From NCBI GenBank assembly GCA_035235625.1, contig CP141144.1:17667014-17731013 (forward strand): DNA of 64,000 nt. The letters run 5' to 3'. Made by a program: the position numbers and the translations under genes. The notes under the pieces are model-generated. The model did not search any database, was not told where the DNA came from, and saw nothing but the letters and a program-made list of their open reading frames with translations. Each line of letters opens with the position of its first letter. Within the stretch, counting starts at the first letter, position 1. Positions 24,457 through 36,546 of this stretch are shown one piece after another. The stretch comes from Saururus chinensis (lineage: Eukaryota > Streptophyta > Magnoliopsida > Piperales > Saururaceae).

Positions 24457-24839
24457 TAAGGGGTTATTTGGATAGTGAATTAGGCATTTGATTATGTGGA
24501 TTCTGACATGATTATGTAGGTTTCCACCAAAATCATGTTTGGATGCAAAAATTCAACTAAATGAATGAATCCATTATATTAAAGTCTAATGCCTTGATTT
24601 TGTCAAATTTGCAAATCTCTTTACAAGGGCATTTGGTGGATTTAATTGATCATAATAACTGTCCTTGTTAACCTTTTCAATTGATTCCCACCCATCACAT
24701 ACCCAGCCTACCATTCTATTCTATTCTATGGAGCTGGGACATTCAACACATAATTGCAATTTTACTCGATTCCGCTGAAATAAATTCTCTAGAATCTACA
24801 TTCTAATTACAATCAATTCAATATCCAAACAACCCCTAA
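24457..24839. mobile_element. Tourist-like (PIF/Harbinger) MITE with TAA TSD
   Basis: The element 24460-24836 (377 bp) begins GGGGTTATTTGGATAGTGAATT and ends AATTCAATATCCAAACAACCCC, which are imperfect terminal inverted repeats of about 22 bp. TAA stands on each side (24457-24459 and 24837-24839), the target duplication typical of PIF/Harbinger MITEs. The interior is AT-rich and non-coding. The termini also resemble hAT-type GGGGTGTTTGG ends, but the 3-bp TSD favours Tourist. Confidence 0.75.
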
Positions 24840-26381
24840 ATGTCTATACACACTGACTTCACAAGGTAAAACTTCCTTTAAGAAATGAATTAGTTCTTAG
24901 ATTTTGTTATATTGTGGCTCTTGGAGAAAAAAATCCAATGTACTAAATAATGTGACAATTATATTTCTATAACTAAAGATATTGCAAACCAAAGTCGGCT
25001 ATTGTTGTGATTTTGTGATGGCATGATCCTAGGCAAGGTGTTTGAAAAGGCAATGGAAAAAGGGAGGGTGTGATGGCATGGAAATGGGTGAAAAGAGACA
25101 ATGGTGTTTTTATTGAACACATAGGGGTGAGATAGGAGGAAAATGAAAAGGGAGGAGAATGAGACATTGGGGATATGGATTATTGAGATTGAGGAATAAT
25201 TAGTTCTTTATCAACTTCAAAAGAAAGTGGCCACAAGCCTTACATACTACTAAGGCGGCTAATAGCTAGGGCCTACAACTAATTACATCAACTAATCTCT
25301 AGCACTCATCTGATCAAATAACAAGGAATTTACTATTAGCCATTTTGGGCCATTAAATATGGTCTAATTAAGAGAGATAGGTAGCTAGGGTTGTGATACA
25401 CCACACTCTGCATATCCTCATAGCTACCAAGTTAATAACCTAGTATGCATATTCACATAATTATAAATTGTGTATGAGCACAATTTGTGTATGCCTTTTT
25501 GTATACCCTCATGATTGCCAAGTAGGAAACTGCATATGCATGTATGCATAATCATAAATAGTGTGTGAGCACAATTAAAAGTCATAAGCCATCTACAAAA
25601 AATAGTAATTGTGTTATATTAGTTCCAGTTTTTGGTGTTCTATTCATTCTATTTTTTAAGGCATATTCTACAAATTTGTAATGGTCCAATGTAACAATTA
25701 CCAATACAATTTATCATCAATAGTATTTATTCCAAATATGTTTCCAAAAGTTCCTATAATTACTAAATTCTTATTCCAATTACAAGTTTCTAAGTGTCAT
25801 AGAGAGTAAACTACTACTCATATTTGGTGGATATGATAACATACACTCAAAGAAATCGTTGATATTTATATAACTAGAGGCTAATTAATCTCTAATTATC
25901 ACAAATGGTAAGGGATTTGTTTGCAATAGTTCAATAGCTAAAATGATCATAAGAATGTTTTCATATAAATTACAAGTTCAATAGGGGAATATATAAAGAT
26001 AGAGCTATATTTTATGTTTGAAGTTATATTAGCAGGCTTTATTAATTTTGAAGCTTATTATTATTTAGCTAATAAAGCATAGTGCAGAAAGAGCCATAGT
26101 TACTTTTAGAATGGTTATGCATAAGAAGGAAGTCATGCTCTATCTAAGTGGTGTGGATTCATTTCTAATGATTCAAGTTGATGAGCTGTGGGATTTGTCT
26201 CTAAAACACTAACCTAAACCACCATGTTGTCAGTTAGTAAGGATACGTGTAAATGAAATTATATGTGTTGGCAAATCCCATGACAAAAATAGGTTAAAGA
26301 ATAGCATGAATGATGTAAGAATTTGTCTTTGATTGAAAACTTAAGGTGTGTTATCAATATGAAGATTAACTTTAAAGATAA

Positions 26382-26386
<5 letters not shown>
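24840..26386. other. AT-rich intergenic DNA with one imperfect direct repeat
   Basis: No gene recognised. Two copies of a roughly 90-bp unit occur in tandem around 25415-25485 and 25506-25576 ('cctcat...gcca...gcata...cataaat(t)gtgt(a)tgagcacaatt'), diverged from each other. A short open frame near 24973-25167 (minus strand) is pyrimidine-rich and is not taken as a gene. Confidence 0.45.

Positions 26387-26459
<73 letters not shown>
26387..26459. repeat. (TA)n microsatellite
   Basis: An uninterrupted alternating TA run of about 73 bp. It produces a spurious Tyr-Ile open frame. Confidence 0.95.
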
Positions 26460-26461
<2 letters not shown>

Positions 26462-27084
26462 AAGAAGAAAAATGTAAAGTTTTAATTCACTTTGAAGCTA
26501 CTTGGACACCTTAAACAAGTTTCATAAGATTTGGAAATCAGTGAGCATTATTTGTAGGTTGTTCTACATTAATTGTATTGATTTCATATCATCGCAAAAG
26601 TTAGATTAGATTTGAGTTGAAGAATTCAAGTTTGAATTAATGGTTGTTATGAAGTCGAAGGTTTAACCTAGGTAACTTGAATGATTGACCTTAAGTTTAA
26701 ATAATCACAAATCCTTGATGGCTGAAGGTTCACTTAAAATAATTTAATTTTTCTATACAATTTCAAAGTTGATGGTGTGGTCGAAATATGAGAACATTCG
26801 ACCTAGAAGGTATGTGCAAGTTTGATTGTTAAAAAAGATGGAAATATATGATTTGATATGTTTCTAATTTAAATCTAACTCATGCAAATGATATAAAGTG
26901 CTATATGTAGATGCTTTCTACAACTATTATGGGTATGCCTTTAGTCTAAAGAAGCCCTAGAGAGTCTCTTCTAATTTAGAGTATTTTGAATTAATCTTTA
27001 TCTCTCTATTTTGGTATTTTCTTCATGAATACTCTTTAATTTAGATATTTTTGAGTTGTTTATCATTATGCTCTCTATCTATAC
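26460..27084. other. Intergenic, no feature recognised
   Basis: AT-rich sequence between the TA microsatellite and the point where LTR copy B becomes recognisable. The first 200 bp or so of the giant LTR cannot be found here. Confidence 0.4.
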
Positions 27085-30000
27085 TCGAAAATAAATGTAC
27101 AAAATAACTTACCATGATCATGAGATTTAAATACAAATTTATCTAAAGCATCCCAAAGTGCAAGTATCATAAACAATCCATAGTTTAATCCAAATTATAA
27201 GTCCAAAAAGTATAAACACCTTAATTTTTATCTCACCCAATACATCAGATCATGACAAAACATAATAGACTTGCAATGAGTCAGAGGGTATGCCTGAGCC
27301 AATGGAAATCAATCCACCAACGTAAACAAGCATCCATCACCGGGAGCTCTCCGTAAAAGGCCTGCAAAAGCCTTCAGAACACATGAGGTTAAAAAGAGAG
27401 AAAATGAGTATTTTCATGCTTAGTAGTGGAGTTTTAAATACTGAACTCAATAAGTCCATACATAGATGCATTCATGCAACTCAAACATGAAGCATAAAAA
27501 TATACAAACACAAAGCATAAAAATATATAAACACATCAGAGTTGCATAATATAACAATCATGCATAAACACATACCATCTTACCTCTCTTACTCTTATAC
27601 TTACAACCTTACTCGTACAATCTTTACACTTATAGTCTTACTTAAAACATTCTTACAATCTTACTCGTACCATATTACTCAAATTCTTGCTCTTATAGTC
27701 TTCCTCAGAAACATACGCTCACAGTCTTGCTAAAAAACTTACTCTTAGAGTCTTATTCAAAATTTACACTTATATTTTTGCTCAGAAAATTACTCTTACA
27801 ATCATAGACACATTATTGACCATTAAAGCTCATTACAATTAATTAGCTCGAGCGTTGAAATGAAAAGAATGTCACTAGGGCATTACCTTAACCTCCGGGT
27901 AGTAATTAGACACTATAGACTTTTTCGAATGTAAGGTACATCTATGCTCATGGGACACAAGATTAAATAGGTAAGACTAGATCTATGATACAACTTACCT
28001 GAGAGTGCAAACATACAATAGAGCATATAGTGCCAACTAAGGGTGGAAATCATATAGTGTCACTCTTAGGCGGAATCATACAATGCTGACTAAAGGTAAA
28101 AATATGCAACACTCTAAATAGAGCATCAAACGTCCAGGCTTAATACAACACCATGAAAAAATTGAAAATATACATCGCTCTCAACAGAGCATTAGATGTC
28201 TGGGCTTAGATACATCACCAAGACAACATCCCGCAAGATAAATACCATGACAAGACATTAGAAATGCTCAGTTGACTAATTATCATCTGGTTCAAACATG
28301 AAACTTAATCCATCGAAACCCTCAAGTCTCAAACTCATAATGTATCATATTAAATTTACTTACAATTCAAGTTTAAATTAAGTAATTTATGTGGGTACAA
28401 TTATGCCATAAAACTTTCAATCTTACAGTCTTGTACTGATCAATTTGGAGCTGAGCCCATTCCAAAACCCTAGTTCGTTAGGGCAGCATACTTTATTTAA
28501 CCCGTCCATCTCATAATCATGACTCACCAAAAACATATCCTCATATATTCCTACATTCTCCACCATCCACCTTATGGAAAAATCATCTTACTAAAAAATC
28601 CTCAAACTAAGCCCCTCAAATTTCATTCCCATTATAAGCTTTTTACTAAACCTAACTTATTGTTATTACTTTTCACGTTATAATATCTATGTTATACTTA
28701 TACAATTATGTTATGCACTCTTACTATTTCACAATCCCCCATAAGCCACTGAACCCTAAATCCACTTATTTATTGAACCCCCAACATACACTCAATCTAA
28801 TCCACACTAATGTCAAACCAATACTCACTAATCCAACCCAATCTTGGCTAATCAAACATACGCCCCTCAACATCAAATGGCACTACAAATTCACATCAAA
28901 ACCCACACAAAATTGATCTATTACAATTCACCGTACACCATGCATAAGTCTTGCATACTCCTTATTCCTCACACATACATATGTTCACCAAATGTGCATT
29001 CCACATACCCTAAGATCTATCACATAACTTTTCAGCATATCCATTAGTGATCATATTAACATACACATATATCCAAATACGTACATCATATTTATAACTT
29101 ACACATTTGTCACAAGTATAAGTAAACATACAAGATTACATAAATTTCCACACTTACAACATACGAATGGATCATTATTTAACATCCAAAACATCAAATC
29201 TCAATAACCCTAGTATGCATCTATACATTCAAAGCATACGATCATGAAATTATGAGATCAAAATCCCCTACCTTGTAATCCATTACATTTTATGGCGAGC
29301 ACACGACGGTGGCGGAGGCCAAAAGCATCGCCTAGTTTAGAGAGTTGCTATTTTGAGGGTTTATAGAACGTCGGAGGTAATATCGGCCAAATGAGGTGAC
29401 AGAAGTGTATAAGGCAAAATCCATGATCCATGGCAGTGCACTAGGGCTTTCAGGAAGCCCAAGGCCTGCTAGGGGGCGGCAATCCATGGCCAATCAATGG
29501 AGGCCAGTGAAGACACAATGCTGATTGCCACCTAACACTCCAAAAAGAAAATGAGATGTGGTATGGGTGAAGGAGCGGCTCTGAGGCTGATGGGGGCAAC
29601 CCTAGCCATTGCCATGCGGAGGTGGGTTGAGCCAAAGCCAATCGGCCCCAGCCGGTCACTAGTGGCAGCTGCGAAAGGCGAACTCCGTGGAAGAATATAG
29701 CCTCTAGCTCAATACAAATATAAGGGGGTGGTTTGGGTTGAGTCGAAGAAGAAAATAATGGGGGAGGGAGGAGGAGGTTGAGTCGGGCTTGTCGACGTTG
29801 AGCTGAGTCTGGCAAGACGGAGTGGTCTAGGGTCGGCCGATGGCCAATGATGCTCCAGTGACCCAGAATGGCGAAATAAATGGAAAATAGGGAGGACCGG
29901 TCAGACATAGGGAGGAGTAAGGAGGCATTTGTGTCAGCTCTAGCTGGCTCCTTCAAGGTCTTGGGAACCAGACAGAGTCGAAGGAAGACTGTGGTTTCGG

Positions 30001-30551
30001 GCGTTGGTGGAGCTCTAGTGGCCAAATACGAGAGAAAATGGGGAAGAAAATGGCAACACAAGGAGGGGCAAAGAGGGCATAGTAGTGGCTCTAGTCAGTA
30101 CCAATGGGCTCATGGCAGTTGGCCGGAGCTGAATCTGGCGAGAGATCGCAGAATCTAGCCACGAAGGAAGCGCTGTGGAGGGTCCGGAGTACTCTTGGGT
30201 TTCCTCTGGGCTTTTTTGGACCTTCTAGGAATGAACTAGTTGCAAGTTATTAAGCCATGATCTGTCTTCTTTCTTTGCTTTTTTATTTTTTTAAAGACCA
30301 TCTTACTCATCGTTCCACCTCCCTATGTTGTTGTACCTCCAAAATTCTCACCGCTACAACCATTTTACTCGCCCAAGTCCCCTCAAACATGCCAAAGCCC
30401 ACAATTTCTTTCATTTTTTCCTTTTTCACACAAAAAACATCTATGATGCGTTGAGGTCCAATGGCATCAAACCCAACTCTATGGGTACAAATACGGGGTA
30501 AAAATAACAAAAAAATGTAAAAATTTATAGAAAAAAATCAAGGACGTTACT
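27085..30551 (+). mobile_element. Giant LTR, copy B, 5'-truncated
   Basis: From 'aaaataaatgtacaaaataac' onward this region aligns by eye with copy A and with the reverse complement of copy C: the 'ggagctctc' block near 27340, the stacked 'cttactcgtacaatctta' motifs near 27600-27800, the 'agtgccaactaagggtggaaatcatatagtgtcactctta' block near 28030, the 'gaaattatgagatcaaaatccccctacc' block near 29240, the GC-rich interior 29280-30200, and the terminal AT-rich stretch ending GGACGTTACT. The first 200 bp or so are missing or unrecognisable and no TSD was found. The long open frame on the minus strand at 29450-30061 lies in the GC-rich interior and is not a recognised protein. Confidence 0.65.
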
Positions 30552-31530
30552 GTTTTAATGTTCATATGATTAATGAATTGGATGAGTAATACTAAGATTA
30601 GGCGAGTCATGCCTATAGTTTAGTTTAATGTAGATGATTTGTATTATTGTCAAAAATAGTTCATGTCATAGATTTAACTAATGATTCTTTCTAAAGTAAT
30701 TTATGCTTGTATCTAAGAATATTTGTTCATATTAACACTAGACTTAGATTAAATGTTAATGAATTATTATGATTCTATAATAGATTCAATTTCTTAAGTA
30801 ATTATCGTCATATTGCTCTATTTCGTTGTAGTTTAGTCTGATTACTTCATTTGTTTAATTAAAATTCTTCTTTTATGTTTCAATTATCAACAAACTTTCC
30901 CTCTTAGATTTAAGGGGGTTTTCCCAATAAGGATAAACAACCCAATTAATTTATTAATAGGGTCATAGTAAAAGTATATTAGGCACAACAGTATAATTTT
31001 ATTATTGTCCGCTTGTGATGAATTCTCTTATGAAGCCAATTGTGACGTTTAATACAACCCAAGGACCTCCCATAACCCCATACTGATCATAAAGTAATTC
31101 CCTCTCTTTTAAAATATATAAAAAACGAGCTTGTGCACTAATATTTACTACAAAAGGCCTAAGCTATAATAAATAAGAAGCTATATGACTCAGTCTCTTG
31201 TTAATGCCCATTGGTTATCTATATTTTATTATTATCATAAGCAGACAATAATAAAATTATATTAGTATATACAATATAATTTTGTTGTTAACATATTGCT
31301 AAATATAGATGACCTCTAGGTCTTAGTAGGAATTATCCCTAGATTGAATAATTAATTCATTCATCCATGAGGTTCGACAACTTTTAAATATTTATCCTAA
31401 TATAATTACCTTATATATTTATAAAATATTTAATTATAAATAATTAGGACTCACCTTCCCTATCTAATCAAAGATGGTGTAAGGCCTATGGTATAGAGAA
31501 AATAGATCATAAATATAATTATATATATAT
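30552..31530. other. AT-rich flank with inverted-repeat arms
   Basis: No gene. 'cagtataattttattattgtccgcttg' near 30989-31015 and 'agcagacaataataaaattatattag' near 31239-31265 are imperfect inverted copies about 225 bp apart, which suggests a small AT-rich fold-back element. Its ends and TSD could not be fixed. Confidence 0.45.
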
Positions 31531-31730
31531 AGTCCCGTTTATATGAGCCCGGGCTCACGCACGTCTGCGTGCGCCCGGGCTGATTCGGTCGTCGGATTTA
31601 CATCCGACGGCCCATCAAACTCATAGGGCATTTAAACCCGTGAGTTTGATGGGCCATCGGATATAAATCCGACGGCTCAATGAGCCCGGGCGCATGCCGG
31701 CGCGCATAAGCTCGGGCTCATATTAACTTT
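31531..31730. mobile_element. 200-bp fold-back MITE, copy 1 (Mutator-like)
   Basis: The element runs from AGTCCCGTTTATATGAGCCC to GGGCTCATATTAACTTT and its two halves are near-complementary over about 90 bp each, so the whole unit can fold into one hairpin. It is inserted in a TA-dinucleotide tract, which hides the TSD. A same-length copy lies 3' of the first P450 gene, and a partial third copy is at 55304. It lies about 1.18 kb upstream of the P450 start codon. Confidence 0.8.
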
Positions 31731-32703
31731 ATATATATATATTCAAAATGAACCTAAATGTAGCTATTAATTTGGGGCATAAGGAATATCATATTAAGCT
31801 TCTATATATCATATTAAGATCTCTATCTACCGACGATGTGAACTTGACCATGATGCCCGGTCAAGCTGCAAGTCTATGATACAAAAGTATTCTACCCTCT
31901 TAAGTACATCAACATTTACATTGTATTCATTCTCACCGAAGTTTATAAAATTGCCACATCTTTATTGAATAAGTAATTTATTACTAGCCAAATTACGCCC
32001 TTTATAAATGGTAATTAGTCAATGAAGGTCCGCTAACAACTATGCATTCCTTTACAACAAGCTGTCAAAGTTGATATTTTTGCTCCTCTTTCTCTACACT
32101 AAAAGCATACTCCAACCCTAGATTGGATTTAGAAGACGGGTCATACCTATCAATAAAGGAAAATAATATTTATACTATTATTTTTACACTATAGGCTTTA
32201 TATTATTTTTTTTAAATAAAAAATATGAGTCATACTTAATAACATGAAATTCACTTTTAATGTACAACCATAAGTAGTATAATGCCTATGGTATAAAAAA
32301 ATAGAGTAAGAATATTAGCTTTTAATAATAAAAGAATTTACTTTTTTCAATCCGAACTTAGCTTTTATTGTAAACTTTTAATGTAAAAATAAAATAAAAT
32401 AAAATAATCACTTTCAGTAGTAAATACATTAGAGAGACCAAAAGATACAAAATTACAGTCCAACTAGCACATTCATAGTCATATCTCCCCGAGTCCTTGA
32501 GAACCCACCCGTAGTCTTAAAGAGAAATGCTATTGCAACGTGATCATCAAAATGCTATTACATCTACTAACACAATTTTATTTTAAAAAAAATATTAAAT
32601 ACTAATAGGATACCAAGGTAACATACCTATCACTAATCAAAATTTAACATATCACCTTATTTTTTTATTAAATATAATACTTTTAAGAGATAATTAAAAC
32701 ATT
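31731..32703. other. Upstream region of P450 gene 1, AT-rich, no gene
   Basis: AT-rich DNA between the fold-back MITE and the likely TATA box. No other terminus, open frame of interest or recognisable regulatory module was identified by eye. Confidence 0.4.
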
Positions 32704-32711
32704 TATAAATA
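32704..32711 (+). promoter_or_regulatory. Likely TATA box of P450 gene 1
   Basis: TATAAATA lies 207 bp upstream of the preferred ATG at 32911, in a suitable A/T context. No other TATA-like site is closer. It is inferred from position only. Confidence 0.45.
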
Positions 32712-32910
32712 AATCCGGTTGTAATTGTGATCTGCACCGCCACTTTCGTACCGTACCTAATAATTTCTCCTCTATCGTGGCCCTAACACAGCCCAATGAT
32801 AGAAGAGGTCAAAGTCTCGGATGCTCGGTGCTGCTGACAGCCATGTCCGCTTGATGGGAGTAACACAAGCGCCAAGACTGCATTCATTGGGAGCGATCAT
32901 CTTCTCAAAA

Positions 32911-34434
32911 ATGGCCACTCTCGCTCTTCTACTTGTGCCTCTCCTCGTCTTGCTCCCTCTCCTCTTGGCCAAGTTCCTCAGCTACCCATCTGGACGCCGG
33001 ACTCAATTGCCCCTCCCCCCGAGCCCACCGCAGCTGCCCATCATCGGCCACCTCCACCTCCTATCGGACGTGCCCCACATCGACCTGGCCCGGCTGGCCG
33101 CCCAGCGGGGCCCCATCATCCACCTCCAGCTGGGCCACGTCCCAACCCTCGTCGTCTCCTCCCCGCGCCTGGCCCGGGAGGTTCTCCGGACCCACGACCA
33201 GGCCTTAGCCAGCCGGCCACACTTGGCCACCGCACACTATCTGTCCTTCGGATGCCCCGACATCACCTTCGCCCCCTCCGGCCCCTACTGGCGGCAGGCC
33301 CGCAGGATCTGCGTCTCGGAGCACCTCAGCCCCAAACGTGTGGCGTCCTTCTACCGAGTCCGGAACGAGGAGGTCGACCGGATGCTGGCCGTCGTGTCAG
33401 ACCGGGCCGGATCTGAGATCAACATGAGCGAGCAGTTCTTCGCGCTGGCCAACGATGTGCTCTGCCGGGTGGCTTTCGGGAGGCGGTTTCGGGAGGATCA
33501 GTCTGAGGCCGGTTCCCGTATTGCCGAGGTCCTAGCCGAGACCCAGGCGCTTCTCTCCGGGTTCAACCTCGGCGATTTCTTCCCCCGGTGGGGTTGGATA
33601 AATTCAGTCACCGGTCTTACCCGGCGGCTAGACCAGAACCTGAGAGACCTGAGGGCCGTGTGCGACGACATTGTAAAGGATCACAAGGTGAAGAGACTTC
33701 GCAGCGGCGGAGATGCGGAGGAGGGGAAGGAGGACTTCGTGGACGTACTGTTGAGGGTGCAGAAGGGCGACGTGCTAGAGCTGCCCATCACCGACGACAG
33801 ACTCAAGGCCCTTGTGCTGGACTTGTTCGTAGCCGGGACGGATACCACTGCGGCAACAATGGACTGGACGATGACGGAGCTAGCCAGGCACCCGGCTGCC
33901 CTCCGCTGCGCCCGGGCCGAGGTAAGAACCGTCGCTGGAGACAGCGGCAGAGTGGAGGAGGAGCACCTTCCGCAGCTGCACTACCTGAAGGCCGCAATCA
34001 AGGAGGCCCACCGGCTGCACCCTCCAGCGCCGCTACTTGTGCCGCGTGAGTCGGTCGCAGACGCCGTCATCGACGGCTATCTGATTCCAGCAGGGACGAG
34101 GGTGCTGGTCAACGTCTACGCCATCGGCCGGGACCCAGAGGTGTGGACTCGGCCGATGGCTTATGAACCAGAGAGGTTCACAGCCGCCGCCGCCGGTGGC
34201 GGCGAGGTGAAGGAGCTGGAGTTTGCGCTGCTGCCGTTCGGAGGGGGCAGGCGGGGGTGCCCCGGCTACGGTTTCGCCTTGGCCACCGTTGAGCTGGCCC
34301 TGGCCCGTCTACTGTACCACTTCGACTGGCAGCTGCCAACTGGTGTGGGGCCAGATGATGTGGACCTAAGTGATAGGTTTGGGCTGGCCATGAGCAAGAG
34401 GGCTCCACTGCTTCTAGTACCTACAAAGAATTGA
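32911..34434 (+). CDS. Cytochrome P450, CYP71 clan (A-type), paralogue 1, intronless
   Basis: A haem-thiolate monooxygenase of 507 residues, expected to be anchored in the ER membrane and to use a cytochrome P450 reductase. Visible landmarks: an N-terminal hydrophobic anchor (residues 2-24), a proline hinge LPLPPSPPQLP (33-43), a WRQARR C-helix (127-132), I-helix AGTDTT (308-313), the ExxR motif EAHR (365-368), PERF (420-423) and haem-binding FGGGRRGCPG with Cys450. Length and motif spacing are normal for CYP71-clan enzymes, which oxidise terpenoids, phenylpropanoids and other specialised metabolites; the substrate cannot be inferred. Two in-frame ATGs lie upstream (32821 and 32854). The start at 32911 is preferred because the hydrophobic anchor begins there and the paralogue at 45974 starts at the same residue with a similar preceding sequence. 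A-type P450 genes usually have one conserved intron after the I-helix; none is present. The coding region is markedly GC-rich against AT-rich flanks. Confidence 0.95.
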   Translation: MATLALLLVPLLVLLPLLLAKFLSYPSGRRTQLPLPPSPPQLPIIGHLHLLSDVPHIDLARLAAQRGPIIHLQLGHVPTLVVSSPRLAREVLRTHDQALASRPHLATAHYLSFGCPDITFAPSGPYWRQARRICVSEHLSPKRVASFYRVRNEEVDRMLAVVSDRAGSEINMSEQFFALANDVLCRVAFGRRFREDQSEAGSRIAEVLAETQALLSGFNLGDFFPRWGWINSVTGLTRRLDQNLRDLRAVCDDIVKDHKVKRLRSGGDAEEGKEDFVDVLLRVQKGDVLELPITDDRLKALVLDLFVAGTDTTAATMDWTMTELARHPAALRCARAEVRTVAGDSGRVEEEHLPQLHYLKAAIKEAHRLHPPAPLLVPRESVADAVIDGYLIPAGTRVLVNVYAIGRDPEVWTRPMAYEPERFTAAAAGGGEVKELEFALLPFGGGRRGCPGYGFALATVELALARLLYHFDWQLPTGVGPDDVDLSDRFGLAMSKRAPLLLVPTKN

Positions 34435-34512
34435 GTACAAGTATTGCTAAAGGAGTGATGATTGAAGACTGTGGTTTCTTGGAATTTTTGGGCCAAAGCT
34501 ACGTTTTTTAGC

Positions 34513-34518
34513 AATAAA
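34513..34518 (+). terminator. Likely polyadenylation signal of P450 gene 1
   Basis: AATAAA in 'ttagcaataaaactgtccctta', 79 bp after the stop codon. The same context (ttagcaataaaatgtccctta) follows P450 gene 2, so it is part of the duplicated unit. Confidence 0.6.
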
Positions 34519-34579
34519 ACTGTCCCTTAACATTAGCCTAAGTTTAAGTTTTTGTTATATTATCTACACTATATTAATA

Positions 34580-34803
34580 TTAATAGTAAGAGTCTCATTT
34601 ATATGAGCCCGGGCTTACGTACATTAACGTGCACTTAGGCTCATTTGGCCGTAGAATTTACATATGACGGCTCATCAAACTCACAGGATATTTAAACCCA
34701 AGAGTTTGATGGGCCGTCAGATATAAATCTGATGGCTGAATGAGCCCGAGCACACACTGGCGTATGTGAGCCCGGACTCATATTAACTTTTTCTTAATAG
34801 TAA
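34580..34803. mobile_element. 200-bp fold-back MITE, copy 2, with 10-bp TSD (Mutator-like)
   Basis: The element 34590-34793 (GAGTCTCATTTATATGAGCCC ... GACTCATATTAACTTTTTC) is homologous over its whole length to the copy at 31531. It is flanked by the direct repeat TTAATAGTAA at 34580-34589 and 34794-34803. A 9-10 bp duplication is the hallmark of Mutator-like insertion. The halves are largely self-complementary. It starts about 155 bp after the P450 stop and just downstream of the likely poly(A) signal, so it may fall in or near the transcript end. Confidence 0.82.
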
Positions 34804-35164
34804 TATGGGGTACCAAAATTTTTTGTTTTGGACATTAACATTATCCATATACTTAAATAATAATGTTAGTTAGTTAAAGATAAAAAAGTAATAACATATT
34901 ACATATTACATATATTTTCCATAATTGCCAGTAACTTTGCTAAGGGTGTTTCCTGAAACAATAATCTTCTTCTTATTTAACTTTGGACACCAAGGCAGGG
35001 TTAAAAGATAAGAAAATTTCTCTTCCCTCTATATACACACACATAGAGAGAGAGATTCAAAGTTATTTCTTAAGGCATTGAAGAGAGGTGACAAAACATT
35101 ACCTGCATATGTGTCTTTTGGTTCAAATATTTGGCCATTCGGCCAATGCACCTTAAAGCATGAG

Positions 35165-35360
35165 TAAGGGTGCTAACGAGCCGAGTCAAATCGAGTTTTT
35201 AAGTTTTTTAAAAGCTCAGTTCGAGCTTGGCTCGAGCTTGATCGAACAGTTCAATGTCTGGCTCAAGCTCGGTTCGGCTAAAAAACTCAAAACTCGACTT
35301 CAGCTCGAGTTCAAAAACATACTATAGCAACTCAAACCTATGTTCGAATTGAGCTCGAAT
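35165..35360. mobile_element. Fragment of a hAT-like element rich in 'gagctcgag' repeats
   Basis: 'taagggtgctaacgagccgag' followed by interleaved gctcgag/ctcgagc motifs resembles the terminus of a common plant hAT-type non-autonomous family (similarity from memory). No matching opposite terminus or TSD was found, so it is probably truncated. Confidence 0.4.
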
Positions 35361-35642
35361 CCCATTTTCAACCCAATTTATTTTTTTCTATAAAAATTCA
35401 TATTAATTTAGAGAATCACACCAACACTACAAAAATAAAAAAAAATTATAACAAACATAATGTTATTCTATTAAAGTTGTAAATATTATTTCAAAATCTA
35501 TAGTTAGAATAAGAGTCAATAAATACCCTACAAAAAAATTTCATTTGTCACCAAAAATTTAACTAATGTTATTCAAATATCTCATATAATAAATATAATT
35601 ATATAAATAATATTAAAAAAATAATTATTACAAAAATAACAT

Positions 35643-36546
35643 AGAGAAAAAATATTTGCCAATATGGTGTTTTTTTTTTCAAGCGCCTGCATGACCTTTT
35701 TTAATTTTTTTTATAATTTCATTCTTACAGAGAAAAAATTCAATATAATGTACTGATTTTGTCATGTAAAGGATGAAATCAATATAATATACTGATTTCG
35801 TCCTTTTAAAAGATGAAATTAGTGCAATGTATTAATTTCGTCATTTTGAATGATTAAATCAATAATGAAATAATTTTGTCATCTCTTCCCTTTCTCCTTT
35901 CTACTCTCTTCATTCTCACTCTCTCTTCACTCACTCCTCTCTCTCTCTTCACACACTCTCTCTCCTCTTTCTCTCTCTTCACACACTCTCTCTATTCACT
36001 CTCTCCTCTCTATATTTCTATTTAATCTATCTGCTCTCCCTCTTTTGGCTATCTCTCTTATTCTCTCTCTTCACTCTCTCTCTCTACACTTTCTCTTCTC
36101 TTCGTCCATTCTTTTTTCTCTTTCTCTTTCCTTATCTTTCTCTCATGTGCGTAACATGAGCCCTAGCTCAAAGAAGTGGGGAGAAAGTAGAAAATTTTAA
36201 TTTAATTTTTTTATTTATATATTATATATTAAAATATTAAATTTAAAATATAATATAATATATTTGTGAATGACGAAATCAACATTTTTGAAAAAAAATT
36301 CATGATTTTGTCCTTTAGAAGAGAAAGAAAATAGAAAGAAAAAAAAGAGAGAGAGGAGAGAGATAAAATCAGTTCATTATTGATTTCGTCATTTGGAAGG
36401 ACAAAGTTAGTACATTGTATTAATTTAAGTAAACTTATTTCGTCCTTCTAAAGAATGAAATTAAAAAAAAAATTAAAAAAAACCACACATGTGTTAGCGC
36501 CTAGTCAGAGAAAATGAACACCATATTGGTAAATATTTTTTTCTCT
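35643..36546. mobile_element. Non-autonomous TIR element with TC-rich core
   Basis: The left end AGAGAAAAAATATTTGCCAATATGGTG and the right end CACCATATTGGTAAATATTTTTTTCTCT are inverted copies with few differences. A second matching pair, 'aagcgcctgcatgac' and 'tagcgcctagtcag', lies just inside. Interior: repeated 'gatgaaatcaatataatatactgatttcgtc' motifs on both sides of a TC microsatellite-like tract (35885-36140). No transposase is visible and no TSD was clear, so the class is left open. Confidence 0.6.

Noticed and set aside
29450..30061. 203-codon minus-strand frame
   Set aside because: It lies in the GC-rich core of giant LTR copy B, with no known domain and no parallel frame in copies A or C.
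32821..32910. Upstream in-frame ATGs extending P450 gene 1 by 30 residues
   Set aside because: The extension has no match in paralogue 2 and would precede the hydrophobic anchor. The leader sequence before 32911 aligns with the untranslated leader of paralogue 2.
33922..33950. GAG|GTAAGA donor-like sequence in both P450 genes (also at 46994), near where the conserved CYP71 intron would be
   Set aside because: The reading frame continues through it with conserved residues (AEVRTVA...VEEEHLP), and the nearest plausible acceptors would give an impossibly short intron.
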